Origin: Pleurocapsa sp. PCC 7327
GTDB lineage: Bacteria; Cyanobacteriota; Cyanobacteriia; Cyanobacteriales; Microcystaceae
Direction of reading: 5' to 3'
Length of the DNA: 64,000 bases
Assembly: GCF_000317025.1 (NCBI RefSeq)
Contig: NC_019689.1
Span: 4,573,501 to 4,637,500, forward strand
The position numbers were made by a program, and so were the translations under genes. Of the stretch, positions 42,755 to 53,801 are shown piece after piece. Below the pieces are notes generated by a model that saw only the letters and a list, made by a program, of their open reading frames with translations, was not told where the DNA came from and made no database searches. The first letter of the stretch is position 1; each line of letters starts with the position of its first letter.

Positions 42755-43084
42755 ATTTTTAGCAATAACTAAAATGAGAAAATTTATCAAAAAAAATTCT
42801 CCTTGAAAAGCTCGACCTTGAAAAGCAAAAAAATTTGCTAGGCTTTTCTTAAAAAATGCGATCGATAAAAGCGATCGAGAGAAAAACTTACACGAGCTAG
42901 CGATCGCGTTACAGGAGTATAAGGTACAAGTAGAAGACCGATTAAAAAAATTAAAAATGGTATAACCAAACGAAGCAGTTTACAGACTCAAAAGAAGATA
43001 AACTTCAACTCATTTTTTCTATACAAAGGCTAAAAAGCTCGTAAAAATTTGAAAAGAATTATGTAAATACAACAACCAATTTTT
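42755..43084. other. Intergenic region between the pterin dehydratase gene and the AAA-receiver gene
   Basis: A-rich spacer with two HIP1-type octamers. A stop-bounded open frame from 42822 to 42965 (HELAIALQEYKVQVEDRLKK ending in a stop) looks coil-like, but it has no start codon and no ribosome site, so it was not called. It contains the trailer of the signalling operon on the minus strand. Confidence 0.35.
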
Positions 43085-45250
43085 TTAAACTAAGGATAAG
43101 GTTCTTTTTACCCAATTCTCATTAAAAATCAATTCATAAATCCGATTATGTATGCTTAAAAACCCCTGGTGTTTAATCGCTAATCCTGATAAGATTAATT
43201 CCCGTTCTTCGGGGCTATCGAGGGCAAGAATTTTTTGTTGAGACAAAATGTTTTGATAAAGCTTGAGCAAGCTAACTGGATTGAGTTCGCTACTAAGAAT
43301 ACGATCGCGAATCGTGCGTAAATGTTCGGGTTCGTCTTGAGATTCCCAGTTTTCAATTATCTGCGATCGCACTAATTTTTCTATCCATTCTTTTTCTTGG
43401 TTAGTGGGAATTGTCGAGGTAGAATGGCGAATCAGTTTGCAGAGTTTTTGAGTTAAAAATGGTTGTCCATTCGTCCATGCCAATATTTCTTTAAGCACGG
43501 CTTGCGGGTTGCTAACTCTCTCGGTTAATCCCTGTAATAAGGGTTGGGCTTCGTGTAATTGAAATCCATTGAGTTGAATTGCCTGACCGATATTAAAAGG
43601 AGTGCGCTTTTTGTCGTCAATTAATTGAGAAGGAGTTGCTACCCCTAGTAAGACAAAAGTTAGGCGTTTATATTCACAAAAATCACTTCGTTTATTATAA
43701 CAATTTCTCAGAAAAATAAAAAAGTCATCGATGGGAAAATCCAGATTAAGAACGCTATCAATCTCATCGATAAAAATCACAATAGGTTCGGAAACTTTTG
43801 CCAGTAAAACCGAGTGAATAAATTCTCCTAAACGCTGTACGGGAGAGAGAAAAGAATGCTCTTGCCACCAAGTCCGCAGTTCGACGCGATCGAGGAGGTT
43901 AAAATGACTGACTAATATGTAAACAAAGCCAGCATACCACTGTTCCATGGTTAGCTGTCGATTGCCGATTTCTGAGAGGTCGATCGCCGCACATCGAATT
44001 CCTTCAGCTTGGAGTCGCTTCATAATTTGCACTCGCAAGCTCGATTTGCCCATCTGTCGAGAATTGAGAATATAACAAAATTCTCCCAACTTTAGCGCTC
44101 TGTAAAGGTGGCGATCGGCAGAACGCACGACATAAGTTGGCGCATCCATCGGCAAGCTTCCTCCTACCTGATATTCATAGGTAGAGGGAGATTCTGCGCT
44201 TCTGAGCAGTGCGTTTTCTATCACCAATTTTGCTTGCGTTGCTTTAAGAACGTCTAGGGTTTGTGACAGCTCGCGGGTACGTTCTTCAACTTTTTGTTCC
44301 AGGGTACGGCTATATTCGGCTAACTTATCTTTTGCCTGTTGCAGTTCTTCGGTAAACTTAATGCGCTCGGCTTCTGCTCGCTTGCGAGCCGTGATGTCGG
44401 TAAAAGCCGCGATCGCATAGGTAATATGACCCTTTTCGTCAAAAATTGGACTAGCCGATACTTCCACGGGAATTATCTTATTATCTTGGCGAATCTCCAT
44501 ATCGTCGATGGTGATACTTTCACCCTTTAATGCTCGCAAAATTGGCTGTTCGTTAGACGGATAAAGTTGCTCCGTCCCCTGTCGATAGACACGATAAATC
44601 TTGGTTAATTGTTCGACTGTCACACCCGGAACGACTCCCTCACCTAAGATTTGCTCTGCCATTTGATTGGCATAGGAGGGTTCCCCGCTAGCGCTGACCA
44701 CAAAAATCCCGACTGGTACGGCTTCTATAAATTGAGTCAGTTGTTGCTCGCTCTCTCGCAAGGCAACTTCTACTTTTTGACGTTTCGCGACTTCTTCTTG
44801 AAGATGGACTAATAGTTCGGCTTGTGCCTTTTGTGCGAGTCGTTCTTTTTTCAAAGCAGCTTTCATCTGCTGGACGTGTTGTAGCGTTTTGTTGGTGGTA
44901 ATTTCTAAATCTTGAAAATCGATCGGCTTGGTTAAAAAATCAAACGCACCGCGATTCATTGCGGCTCTAATATTGTCGAGATCGCCATAGGCAGACATAA
45001 TAATGACCTTGATAATTGGGTTTTTCTCTCCTAGTTTGGTAAGCAAGGTTAACCCATCCATTTCTGGCATATAAATATCGGTCAATACTACATCGATATC
45101 GGGATAAACTTCTAATTTTTCTAGCGCTTCAATCCCATTATGAGCAAAAATGAGTTCGAGTTGATTCTGGCGAATTTTTTTTCTGAATCTCTGACGAAGT
45201 AAAGTTTCTAAGTCTAACTCATCATCTACTACCAGGATTTTATCTGGCAT
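43085..45250 (-). CDS. Response regulator with PAS and AAA-like STAND ATPase output
   Basis: A 721-residue protein: receiver domain about 1-125 (phospho-Asp in [13 protein letters not shown], Lys in LTKPIDF); coiled-coil link; PAS about 170-290 ([39 protein letters not shown]); another coiled coil (EEYSRTLEQ-type, [15 protein letters not shown]); and from about 360 an AAA-like ATPase of the AAA_35 type ([20 protein letters not shown], Walker [14 protein letters not shown], Walker [12 protein letters not shown]). It has no DNA-binding, kinase or cyclase domain. The receiver therefore appears to control an NTPase directly or through PAS input. It lies 41 bp downstream of the receiver gene in one operon. 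Confidence 0.88.
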   Translation of the reverse strand: MPDKILVVDDELDLETLLRQRFRKKIRQNQLELIFAHNGIEALEKLEVYPDIDVVLTDIYMPEMDGLTLLTKLGEKNPIIKVIIMSAYGDLDNIRAAMNRGAFDFLTKPIDFQDLEITTNKTLQHVQQMKAALKKERLAQKAQAELLVHLQEEVAKRQKVEVALRESEQQLTQFIEAVPVGIFVVSASGEPSYANQMAEQILGEGVVPGVTVEQLTKIYRVYRQGTEQLYPSNEQPILRALKGESITIDDMEIRQDNKIIPVEVSASPIFDEKGHITYAIAAFTDITARKRAEAERIKFTEELQQAKDKLAEYSRTLEQKVEERTRELSQTLDVLKATQAKLVIENALLRSAESPSTYEYQVGGSLPMDAPTYVVRSADRHLYRALKLGEFCYILNSRQMGKSSLRVQIMKRLQAEGIRCAAIDLSEIGNRQLTMEQWYAGFVYILVSHFNLLDRVELRTWWQEHSFLSPVQRLGEFIHSVLLAKVSEPIVIFIDEIDSVLNLDFPIDDFFIFLRNCYNKRSDFCEYKRLTFVLLGVATPSQLIDDKKRTPFNIGQAIQLNGFQLHEAQPLLQGLTERVSNPQAVLKEILAWTNGQPFLTQKLCKLIRHSTSTIPTNQEKEWIEKLVRSQIIENWESQDEPEHLRTIRDRILSSELNPVSLLKLYQNILSQQKILALDSPEERELILSGLAIKHQGFLSIHNRIYELIFNENWVKRTLSLV

Positions 45251-45291
45251 TATTTTCTCCTAGATAGTACAAATTTTTATTAAATTTATTA

Positions 45292-45660
45292 TTATAAATT
45301 CCAAATTTTTTTCTTAAGCGTCTCAAATTCTATCGGTTTGTTAATATAATCATCTGCACCGTATTGCATGGCGATTTGATAGGTCTGCTCGTCTCCATAA
45401 GCAGTAATCATAAAAACTTTAACTTGAGGGTAGTTTTCTTTAAGGATTTTCAGCAGTTCTATTCCATTCATCCCCGGCATATTGATATCAGCCAAGATTA
45501 AAACGAGATATTCAGAATTTTTGACCTTTAAAGTTTGAAGAGCTTCTTCTGCTGAAAAAGCAAAAGAGAAGTTAATGGCTCCTTGTCTAATCTCTTTTCT
45601 AAATTTTTGAGTAAATAAAGATTGAACATCTTTTTCATCATCAATTACCATGACTTTCAT
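45292..45660 (-). CDS. Single-domain response regulator receiver
   Basis: A 122-residue CheY-like receiver with no output domain: acidic pocket VIDDEKDVQ, phospho-acceptor Asp in LILADINMPGMNG, switch Thr/Ser in VFMITAYGD, and Lys in DYINKPIEF. Its ATG overlaps the stop of the large hybrid kinase by 4 bp (ATGA arrangement), so translation is coupled. It could be a phosphate shuttle to the receiver of the downstream AAA protein, or a sink that shortens signalling. Confidence 0.95.
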   Translation of the reverse strand: MKVMVIDDEKDVQSLFTQKFRKEIRQGAINFSFAFSAEEALQTLKVKNSEYLVLILADINMPGMNGIELLKILKENYPQVKVFMITAYGDEQTYQIAMQYGADDYINKPIEFETLKKKIWNL

Positions 45661-48600
45661 ATCGGTCTTCCTCGGTCGGGGACAACAGTTTTAGGTAAGG
45701 TAATAATAAATTCAGTATATCGAGAAGCTTCAGTTTCAATGCGAATATCGCCTTGATGGGCTTGTACGATGATATCGTGACTGATAGATAAACCTAGACC
45801 CGTTCCTTCTCCGGTTGGCTTAGTCGTGAAGAAGGGGGTAAATATTTTGTCGGCAATTTCTGACGGAATTCCATTGCCATTGTCGCGAATGCGTATTTCA
45901 ACGGAGTCGCCTAAATTTTGAGTGCTAACAACTAACAGTGGTAAGAATTCTTGCTCTTCGCTATTGAGGGGATTGTGATATTCGGTTTTTTTCCGATGGA
46001 GGGCGTAACAAGCGTTGTTGATGATATTTAGAAAAACTCGACTGATATCCTGAGGAATAACATAGATGGGTTCGAGGCTATCGTCATAATGGGTTTCTAT
46101 AGCAACATAAAAAGAAGAATCCTTGGCTCTCATTCCGTGATAGGCTAAATTGACAGCTTCTGCAAGCAGTGCATTGATGTCAGTTAGTTGTTGGGAGGCG
46201 CTTTCGCCCCGCGAGTGCATTAGCATTCCATGCACAATTTTATCAGCTCTTTTGCCATGTTCGTTAATTTTTTGTGCGTTTTGACTGAGATCGTGTAAGA
46301 TATCTTGGATATAAGTTAAGCTATCCGAATCTAGGTTATCTTTTTGCAATTCGATTTCTTCGAGAAGTTCTTGGGCTAACTCTATAGATAGTTCGGCAAA
46401 ATTGTTAACAAAGTTGAGAGGATTTTTAATTTCGTGAGCGATTCCAGCTGTTAGGGTTCCCAGAGAGGCGAGTTTCTCTTGAGCAATTATTTGAGCTTGG
46501 GTTTTTTTCAATGTTTGTAGAGCATTAGCTAATTCTTCATTTTTTCGTTGAAGTTCTCGCGTTCTTTCTTCTACTTTTATCTCTAAAGTTCTGCTGTATT
46601 CTTCCAATCGTTCATAAAGACGAGAATTTTCAATAGAGATAGCTGCTTGAGATGAAAGCATTTGTAAAACTTCAACGCGATCGGGAGTAAAAGCATCTGT
46701 AGTTAAATTATTTTCTAAATACAAAATTCCACAAAGTTTGCCTTGGTGAATAAGAGGAATGCAGAGAATCGATTTAGGTTGAGTTTTGACAATATAGGAA
46801 TCGGCAATAAATTGTTTTTCGCAAGTAGCATTGCCGAAAACGACATTTTGATGAGTTCGGATAACATAGTTGACAATAGCAACTGATAAAAGAGTCGTTT
46901 GAGTAGCAGAATTAATAAAGTCTATAGGAATCGATCGCAAGGTGGCGACTTTTTCAGACTCTACCGAACTTTCTGCTTCAATTAGCCATTTACCTTCTTT
47001 TTCCAGAATGAGAAAACCTTTTTGCGCCCCAGCATTTTCAATTACAATTTTCATCAGGCTTTCTAGTAACTTTCCTAAGGCAATCTCACTCGATATGGCT
47101 TGATAAGCTTTTAGAATTGTAGATAGATCGAATGAAAAAAAAGAGGGAACTTTGTTTACAGAAGTACTTGGCAATTCGTCTGCGTTAGAATGTAGCATCT
47201 TATCGTTTTCAATATTTTTCTGCACGATGGTATTTGAGAAGAACTGAGGATAGTTTTGTTCTAAATGCCTAACTTTAGTCATTCCTCCCCATCTCAGATA
47301 GCCATAGTAAGCATCCCTTAGATAGACTCTAGCAATTTTGTCTTTGCCTTTACTAAGATAAAACTTAGCAGCTAGTTCGTTAGACAAATTTTCGTTAAGA
47401 TAATATTCATTTTCGCGTGCTGATGCGATCGCGCGATCGTAAAGTTCCATTGCTTCTAAGTCTTGGTTAGAGATGCGCGCAATCTCTGCGGAAATTAATA
47501 GGTATTTATGTAAAAAGTTTTCCGGACAATTATCCGACCAAACTTTAAATTTTTTCTGATTTTCTAAGATAGTTGACCAATAATTCCATTTCTGTATTTC
47601 TTCAGTGGTTTCTGAATAAAGTGCTAATAAAGTTAATGAATAATAAAAGTAATGTTCGACAACTCGTAATACACCAAAAGAAAAAGCTAAAATTTTCTCT
47701 GATTCTTTTGCTACAATAAGAGCTAGCTTGTAGTTGTTAAATAAATAAAACAATTGCAGTTTAAGAATATAATAAAAATTTAAATGCATGCCAAGGTCAA
47801 GCTCTTGTATTTCTTTTAAATATTTTGCTTCACTAAAGCTATTATTACTAAACTCAAGTGCAGAATCGGTTAACCCTTGCAAGCATAAAATCATTTGCTG
47901 AAGAAGTCTCTGAAAATAAATTCCATGGATATTTTTGTTTTTATCTACATAATCTGTAAATATTTTTAATTCTTGAGCAATTAGAGCTAATGGATCTCCC
48001 TTTAAATATATTTTTGATGCCAGATCGTTAAGAGCGTAGGTAGCAAAATTAGGATCTCCTGTTTCATTTCCGAATTCAAAAGCTTTCCTTAAAAAATACC
48101 AATCTTCTTTGGTATGTTTTTTCCAATGATTAATAAAAGCACCAAACATGAAATAAATTTTACTGTCTAAAGTAAGATTCTGAAATTTTTTATTAACTTG
48201 AAAAGCTAACTGTCCAAATTCATATCCGCTTTGGTAGTTACCAAAACCCGATCCTATAATCAGTCCATAGGCACTATAAGCAAAAGCAGAAACTTCTGTA
48301 TTCCCATAACGTAAAGACCTATTCATCATTTTTAACATTAAGAGAATTCCCAAATCTAAATTGATAAAGTAAGCTGGTGCAGCTAAACTCATAAAAATAT
48401 TCATAATAGCTCTTGAATTTTTATTTACCATTTCAGGCAAGTTATAGATATCGTCAAGAGTTTTACCAGCAAGTTGAAATTGAATTCGGCTAAATTCTCT
48501 TTGAATAGCTTTTTTAATATCGGTTTTAGTTAAATTAATTTTAAAAAGACTAAGACTTTGTATTCCCAACTCAAAGGCTTCTTTAGTTTTTCCGATATTG

Positions 48601-51134
48601 GTATATAAAACTATCTTAAGTATATAAACCTGAGCTTTATCGACTTTAGTTCTAGCGTTTTCAAGAATTAAATTAAATCTTCGTTCTGCTTTATCAAATT
48701 TTCCAGTCAAGTATTCACACTCTGCCAGTTCGAGATTGAGAGAAAAACTTAATTGATAATCCGTTTTCCAGCTATCTCCGAGCAAGAAACCGAGAGCAGT
48801 TTCAAAATAGTTTGAAGCAGCTTCATAAGCCGAAGATCGCTTAGCCTTTTTTGCCGCTATCATATTTAGTCTGACAAGTCGCGCTTTTGCAATTTTAGTT
48901 TTGATTAGTTGACTGCTTGCATTTAAATGGTTGACAATTTCAAATATTCGTTCTTCTAATTTATCTGGGGAAGTATTATCTAAAAATAGATTTCCTATTT
49001 TTAAATGAATGTTTTGTTTTTTTTCTTCTGGAATGAGAGAATAAGCAGCCTGCTGAACGCGATCGTGAATAAAGTGATAAGTAAATTTACTATTTTCTTT
49101 GATGTCAAGTTCGGGCAAAATGCTGTCAAGCTTGTTAGGAATTTTATAATAATTTTCACTGGGTGAAATTAAGCCTTTATCTAAGGCTTCCCATAGTTTA
49201 TTTTCTGTTTCTTTTAAATTGTCTCCAGTCACAAATGCTAAAGTATTTAGATTGAATTGATTTCCTAAGCAAGCTGCGATTTCTAGGGTTTTTCGCGTAG
49301 CTGTTGAAAGCTTCTTAATTTTGTCAACCACAAATTCGGCTACATTATCAGCGATTTGCAGACTTTTAATTTTTTCTAAATCCCATTGCCAGCATTTTTT
49401 CTTAAAATTAAATTTTATCAGTTGTTTTTTGTATAAAAAATTGAGAAGTTGATTAATAAAAAAAGGGTTACCATGCGTTTTATCTAAAATTGGTTTTGTT
49501 AAAGGATTAACCAGATTATCCCGACAGGTAAATGTATCGGCGATTAGCTGTCTAATATTGTAAGTATTTAATGGCTGAAGCATTAAAGTATCAACTTTTA
49601 TCTCTAAAGCTTCTAATTTCTTTAAAGTTATCATTAAAGGATGGCTATCGCTGATTTCATTATTTCGATATGTACCAACAATTAGTAGATATTTAATCTC
49701 CGATTGAGTAATTAACAAATGAATTAAATTTAAGGAAGCGAGATCGCTCCATTGTAAGTCATCAAAAAATAAAACTAAAGGATGTTCTTTCTGGCTAAAC
49801 ACTCCGATAAATTTCTGAAGAACGGAATTAAATCTATTCTGAGATTCTTGCGCTGATAGTTGTGGTACAGTCGATTGTTTGCCAATAATCAATTCAACTT
49901 CTGGAATAACATCGATAATAATTTGACCATTACTTCCCAAAGCTTCTAAAAGTTTTTCTTTCCAAGTTTGTATTCTTTCTTCACTTTCAGTTAGTATCTG
50001 AAGAATCAATTCACGAAATGCTTCAATGAGAAAATAATAGGGAATATCTCGTTTTAGTTGAGAAAATTTTCCAGAAACAAAGTAACCTCCTCTTTGAATG
50101 ATAGGTTTATGAATCTCATTGACTAATGTAGTTTTACCAATGCCTGCAAAACCCGAGATCAAAATAAGTTTATTTTTTCCTTGACTGACGCTCTCAAAGG
50201 TATTTAACAATGTTGCGATCTCTTGTTCTCTGCCATAAAGTTTCTGAGAAATTTTTAATTTTTTAGAAACGTCTTGACGAGCCAATATAAATTTTTGTAT
50301 TTTGCCTTTTTTTTGCCACTGAATTAAGCACTTTTCCAAGTCATTTTTAAGTCCGTAATGACTTTGATATCTATCCTCTGCTGTTTTGCATAATAGCTTA
50401 TCAATAATATCTGAAATTATTTGAGGAATCTCTTGATTAAGCTGATGAAGCGACACGAATTTTTTGGCAATATGACAGTGAACTAATTGCATGGGATCGG
50501 TTGTTAAAAAAGGCAAACAACCTGCCAGAATTTCATAAAAAGTAATCCCTAAAGAATAAAAATCAGTACGATAATCTATTGAGCGATTTATGCGACCTGA
50601 TTGTTCGGGAGATATGTAGGCTAAATTGCCTTTTAATATACTGGGATTAGTAAAAATCTGATTTTCATCTGAAAGAGTAGATGCTAGACTAAAATTGGTG
50701 ATTTTAACTGTTTGATTGACTGGATCGAGCCAAATTGTTTGAGGATTTAAATTTTTATGAATAACGTCGCGTTCGTGAATAGCTTGAATAATCTCTACAA
50801 TTTCAATAGAAATTTTTAAAAAATCCGCGATCACCACTTTATTATTAAAGCAATAAGTCTTAAGTGGTAAGCCTGCAAAATCTTCATAAACCAAAACCAT
50901 ATTATTTTGAAATATTTCTAACTCATAGGGTTTGAGAATACCTGAAATATTTAACTCTTTAGTAATTTGATATTCTTGTTGTAGTTGAAGAATGTCTGTA
51001 GGTTGAAAAGATTCGGTTTGAAAAGTTTTTAGAATAAAATTTTTACCATCTTTGTTGCGATAACCTCGACAGATAACTGTATGACCATCTCGGTCAATTA
51101 CTTCAGTAATCGTGTAATTTATAAGTTTATTCAT
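45657..51134 (-). CDS. Kinase-fold / STAND ATPase / GAF / histidine kinase multidomain sensor
   Basis: A 1,825-residue signalling protein. Domains in order: serine/threonine-kinase fold about 1-270; AAA_16 STAND-like ATPase about 300-560 (Walker [14 protein letters not shown], Walker [18 protein letters not shown]); a long helical, TPR-like region about 600-1270; GAF about 1390-1530 ([39 protein letters not shown]); coiled coil; histidine kinase about 1580-1820 with H-box [17 protein letters not shown] and ATP-binding [17 protein letters not shown]. In the kinase fold the HRD-x-KP-x-N stretch reads HKNLNPQT and DFG reads NFS, so it is probably a pseudokinase. It starts the three-gene operon. 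Confidence 0.9.
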   Translation of the reverse strand: MNKLINYTITEVIDRDGHTVICRGYRNKDGKNFILKTFQTESFQPTDILQLQQEYQITKELNISGILKPYELEIFQNNMVLVYEDFAGLPLKTYCFNNKVVIADFLKISIEIVEIIQAIHERDVIHKNLNPQTIWLDPVNQTVKITNFSLASTLSDENQIFTNPSILKGNLAYISPEQSGRINRSIDYRTDFYSLGITFYEILAGCLPFLTTDPMQLVHCHIAKKFVSLHQLNQEIPQIISDIIDKLLCKTAEDRYQSHYGLKNDLEKCLIQWQKKGKIQKFILARQDVSKKLKISQKLYGREQEIATLLNTFESVSQGKNKLILISGFAGIGKTTLVNEIHKPIIQRGGYFVSGKFSQLKRDIPYYFLIEAFRELILQILTESEERIQTWKEKLLEALGSNGQIIIDVIPEVELIIGKQSTVPQLSAQESQNRFNSVLQKFIGVFSQKEHPLVLFFDDLQWSDLASLNLIHLLITQSEIKYLLIVGTYRNNEISDSHPLMITLKKLEALEIKVDTLMLQPLNTYNIRQLIADTFTCRDNLVNPLTKPILDKTHGNPFFINQLLNFLYKKQLIKFNFKKKCWQWDLEKIKSLQIADNVAEFVVDKIKKLSTATRKTLEIAACLGNQFNLNTLAFVTGDNLKETENKLWEALDKGLISPSENYYKIPNKLDSILPELDIKENSKFTYHFIHDRVQQAAYSLIPEEKKQNIHLKIGNLFLDNTSPDKLEERIFEIVNHLNASSQLIKTKIAKARLVRLNMIAAKKAKRSSAYEAASNYFETALGFLLGDSWKTDYQLSFSLNLELAECEYLTGKFDKAERRFNLILENARTKVDKAQVYILKIVLYTNIGKTKEAFELGIQSLSLFKINLTKTDIKKAIQREFSRIQFQLAGKTLDDIYNLPEMVNKNSRAIMNIFMSLAAPAYFINLDLGILLMLKMMNRSLRYGNTEVSAFAYSAYGLIIGSGFGNYQSGYEFGQLAFQVNKKFQNLTLDSKIYFMFGAFINHWKKHTKEDWYFLRKAFEFGNETGDPNFATYALNDLASKIYLKGDPLALIAQELKIFTDYVDKNKNIHGIYFQRLLQQMILCLQGLTDSALEFSNNSFSEAKYLKEIQELDLGMHLNFYYILKLQLFYLFNNYKLALIVAKESEKILAFSFGVLRVVEHYFYYSLTLLALYSETTEEIQKWNYWSTILENQKKFKVWSDNCPENFLHKYLLISAEIARISNQDLEAMELYDRAIASARENEYYLNENLSNELAAKFYLSKGKDKIARVYLRDAYYGYLRWGGMTKVRHLEQNYPQFFSNTIVQKNIENDKMLHSNADELPSTSVNKVPSFFSFDLSTILKAYQAISSEIALGKLLESLMKIVIENAGAQKGFLILEKEGKWLIEAESSVESEKVATLRSIPIDFINSATQTTLLSVAIVNYVIRTHQNVVFGNATCEKQFIADSYIVKTQPKSILCIPLIHQGKLCGILYLENNLTTDAFTPDRVEVLQMLSSQAAISIENSRLYERLEEYSRTLEIKVEERTRELQRKNEELANALQTLKKTQAQIIAQEKLASLGTLTAGIAHEIKNPLNFVNNFAELSIELAQELLEEIELQKDNLDSDSLTYIQDILHDLSQNAQKINEHGKRADKIVHGMLMHSRGESASQQLTDINALLAEAVNLAYHGMRAKDSSFYVAIETHYDDSLEPIYVIPQDISRVFLNIINNACYALHRKKTEYHNPLNSEEQEFLPLLVVSTQNLGDSVEIRIRDNGNGIPSEIADKIFTPFFTTKPTGEGTGLGLSISHDIIVQAHQGDIRIETEASRYTEFIITLPKTVVPDRGRPI

Positions 51135-51345
51135 ATCAATTACTTCCGCTTCTCTAGCGAAGCTATCAACTGAATTCGATATGATTTTTATTATAAGCTC
51201 GGTTGGCTTTGAAGATTCTTATTGCCTCGAACTCTAGCGATCTTTAAGACCCAAAAAATCCGTCTAATATCTCCAAAATGGAAGATTGCACAGAAAGTTT
51301 CAGTTTATTTTCCTTTTTGTCATCGCAAAAATCTCTCTATGAGAT

Positions 51346-51537
51346 CTAGGCGCGTAAGCCAAAAAGATCTATTATTGCTATTACGATTAGGTAAATAGCC
51401 ATGATGTAGTTAAGAAGTCTGGGGATTGCGAGAATCAAGATGCCTGCCAAAAGCGCAAGCAGTCCATTAATCCTGAGATGTACTTGCACCACTTCTTGAG
51501 CGAGAAGCATTTGAGGAAGAAACCTATAGTCAAGCAT
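51346..51537 (-). CDS. DUF3096 small membrane protein
   Basis: A 63-residue protein with two hydrophobic helices and the DUF3096 signature INGLLALLAGILILAIPRLLNYIMAIYLIVIAIIDLF. It presumably spans the membrane twice; function unknown. Start ATG 51537, followed 113 bp later on the minus strand by the asparaginase-type gene. Confidence 0.85.
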   Translation of the reverse strand: MLDYRFLPQMLLAQEVVQVHLRINGLLALLAGILILAIPRLLNYIMAIYLIVIAIIDLFGLRA

Positions 51538-51650
51538 ATTTCCTCCCTTCTAGCGATCGGAGCGCTTTTAATAGAAAACGTGCTTCTAACTTAGCTCAAC
51601 TCAAGCCAAGGCGAATATATCTTAGGAGGTAAAAGTAACGCTTTACTCTG

Positions 51651-52607
51651 TTAGGGGTTGAGATAACCGATTAACTCGTTCCCCGACCATTCCAGGGTAT
51701 CGCCGATTGCCTTACCGTCGTGATAGGCAGCGAGTAGAACTTCGCTGGTTTTTCCCCACGCGATCGCACCCGTAGCATCCAGCGCGATCGCACCTAAATC
51801 TCGTCGATGCTCGTAGGATTCCTTCATCGAACGTTCCATCGCTTCTGCTAGCGATAACCCGTCGCTGACGCGCACCACAATCCGCGCCGCCAGACATTCA
51901 TCGATGATATCTTCGCCAATTCCCGTACAGCTTACTGCCGCATATTTGCTGGCATAATTCCCTGCAGGCATGGCAGAATCGCTCACGCGTCCGATTCTCT
52001 CCAACCCTTTACCGCCTGTCGAAGTGCCAACCGCCAATCGTCCTTGCTTGTCGAGGACAACGACACCAATCGTACCCCGTCGCGCTTCCTGAGAAGTCAC
52101 CAACGCCTGTTCGGCAACAACTCCTGCCATCTTTTTCCTAAAGTTATCTTCTCGTTCCTGAATCCACTCTTGCAGGCGGATATTGATGAGCGGATCGTAA
52201 ATGGGAAGCTTGAGTTCTCGCAACAGTTCTGCTGCGCCATAATCGGAAAGAACGCGATCGCATTCGTTTTGCAGCGCTTGAGCGAGCTGAATCGGATTTT
52301 TAACGCGAGAGACGTTGATAACGCCACTGAAGCGTTGCGCCGCCCCGTCCATCAGAGATGCACTCATGCGGATTTGTCCGTCCGATTGCAGAACCGATCC
52401 CGTTCCTGCATTAAAGCAAGGGTCATCTTCTAGTAGCTGGCAACCCCGAACAACAGCATCAACAGCGTTCGTCCCTTGCAGCAGCAGATCGTAAATTTCT
52501 TTGACGACGAAATGGAGAGACTTACGCACAGCTTCCAGTCCGCCTTTCCCTTTGAGAGAACTGCCAGCCCCGCCGTGAATGATGAGTTTGGGTTGCCGAT
52601 CGGTCAT
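51651..52607 (-). CDS. Isoaspartyl peptidase / L-asparaginase (Ntn hydrolase)
   Basis: A 318-residue plant-type asparaginase family enzyme. The precursor is expected to cleave itself before the Thr of ARRGTIGVVVLDKQG, generating alpha and beta subunits with that N-terminal Thr as nucleophile. The substrate-pocket motifs HGGAGSS near the N-terminus and STGGKGLERIGRVSDSAMPAG after the cleavage site are intact, as is CTGIGEDIID. It degrades isoaspartyl dipeptides and possibly asparagine, helping protein-damage turnover or cyanophycin-derived peptide breakdown (cyanophycin dipeptides are beta-Asp-Arg). Confidence 0.93.
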   Translation of the reverse strand: MTDRQPKLIIHGGAGSSLKGKGGLEAVRKSLHFVVKEIYDLLLQGTNAVDAVVRGCQLLEDDPCFNAGTGSVLQSDGQIRMSASLMDGAAQRFSGVINVSRVKNPIQLAQALQNECDRVLSDYGAAELLRELKLPIYDPLINIRLQEWIQEREDNFRKKMAGVVAEQALVTSQEARRGTIGVVVLDKQGRLAVGTSTGGKGLERIGRVSDSAMPAGNYASKYAAVSCTGIGEDIIDECLAARIVVRVSDGLSLAEAMERSMKESYEHRRDLGAIALDATGAIAWGKTSEVLLAAYHDGKAIGDTLEWSGNELIGYLNP

Positions 52608-52752
52608 ACTGTCCCTTTCTATTTGCCTAATCCATCAGCTAGCTTAGCAGTTATCCGTCTCTAATTAGTAAAGTTTTTTGAACTGAACTGTAGCAGGGTT
52701 AGCAAAAATGGTTAATAAGGTTTCAGATAATAAATAGTTGGACTATTAATCT

Positions 52753-53400
52753 ATGATTATCAGTCAAAACTTGCCTATCGTTATCAGCACTATTTCGCTT
52801 GTCGTATCAACATTTTCTCTCGCGTTCGCGCTGTGGTCTTACAAAGCAAAGGTTACAGTTGCAGTTAAAAGCGCATGGGCAATAAAGCGAAATGGCAGTA
52901 GTTTATCTCTCAACATAATTTTGGAAATTACAAATAATGCAAATTCTCCTTTAACCGCAAAGGGATTATCGCTCATGATTGAGTTGCCAAACACACGCCT
53001 TCATAAGTCTTTTTTTCCACCTATATACCTCAAGGCATTTGAATCGTCAGAGGTATATATCGGAACCGAAGCTGCGCACCTCTTCACGCAAATAGCCGAG
53101 TCGTTTTTCGTTAACAAACGAATATTAGTTACCAAACTAGGCGGAGATGCGTCTAAAGTTGATATTAAGCACGAAGGAGTTTGTGTTTTTCCAAATAATT
53201 TTTTTGTCCCACCACAATTTGTTGACTCTTTTCTAAAACTTCATAATGCATCTGAAGAAAAAATTCATGTTAAGCTGTCTGTCGATACATCAAGGAAATG
53301 TGTAAAGAAATGCGTGCCATTTGAACTAGCCCAACAAGGCGTTTCAGCCAACTCATTTGCCTACGTTTCGCTACTAGAGGAGTTGAGTACTCTTCAGTAA
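52753..53400 (+). CDS. Hypothetical protein with one N-terminal membrane helix
   Basis: A 215-residue protein: N-terminal hydrophobic segment LPIVISTISLVVSTFSLAFALW, then a soluble beta-rich domain (VKSAWAIKRNGSSLSLNIILEITNNANSPLTA resembles an Ig-like or FxLYD-type fold). Family not recognised. It is AT-richer than neighbours with a phage- or accessory-like feel, which is a weak hint of transfer. The short gene after it could be co-transcribed. Confidence 0.65.
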   Translation: MIISQNLPIVISTISLVVSTFSLAFALWSYKAKVTVAVKSAWAIKRNGSSLSLNIILEITNNANSPLTAKGLSLMIELPNTRLHKSFFPPIYLKAFESSEVYIGTEAAHLFTQIAESFFVNKRILVTKLGGDASKVDIKHEGVCVFPNNFFVPPQFVDSFLKLHNASEEKIHVKLSVDTSRKCVKKCVPFELAQQGVSANSFAYVSLLEELSTLQ

Positions 53401-53433
53401 GTTTCATTGGCTGAGTTCTTCACTCCCAGTTTT

Positions 53434-53637
53434 ATGCAGAGCTACACGCAATTTTCAAGCTTTGAATCAATGTTACAAGCAAGTGGTTTTTCTGTTGAGT
53501 CTGCTGAGGATTTTCTCGCCATCCCTGAAACTGAATGGGATGAGTTTATCAGCCAAAGAACTCAGTTTTCTAATTGGCAGGAAATGCAGAAAGCCGCAGC
53601 AGCAGAACTCATGAACAAAAAGGTTGAATTTTCTTGA
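53434..53637 (+). CDS. Small hypothetical protein
   Basis: A 67-residue protein from ATG 53434 (MQSYTQFSSFESMLQASGFS), acidic and helical, with VESAEDFLAIPETEWDEFIS suggesting a compact three-helix unit, ending MNKKVEFS. A TTG nine codons earlier is possible. No family recognised. It lies 34 bp after the membrane-anchored protein; coding character is judged from amino-acid composition only. Confidence 0.5.
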   Translation: MQSYTQFSSFESMLQASGFSVESAEDFLAIPETEWDEFISQRTQFSNWQEMQKAAAAELMNKKVEFS

Positions 53638-53801
53638 GTACCTAGCTAGACATATATTGCGGCATAACCATTCAAATCCAGCGAACAGAACGAACCGCTT
53701 TCTGCTTTGTTTCAAGGTTACTTATCGCCGCTCGACTCAATTGTTAGCGATTCAAAAACGCGATCGCTCGTCTTCTCGTCTTGAGACTGCAAGAAAGATC
53801 G

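Noticed and set aside
42822-42965. Open frame with coil-like C-terminus in the pterin dehydratase-AAA spacer
   Set aside because: It has no start codon after the stop at 42819 and no ribosome site; perhaps a gene relic, but not supportable.
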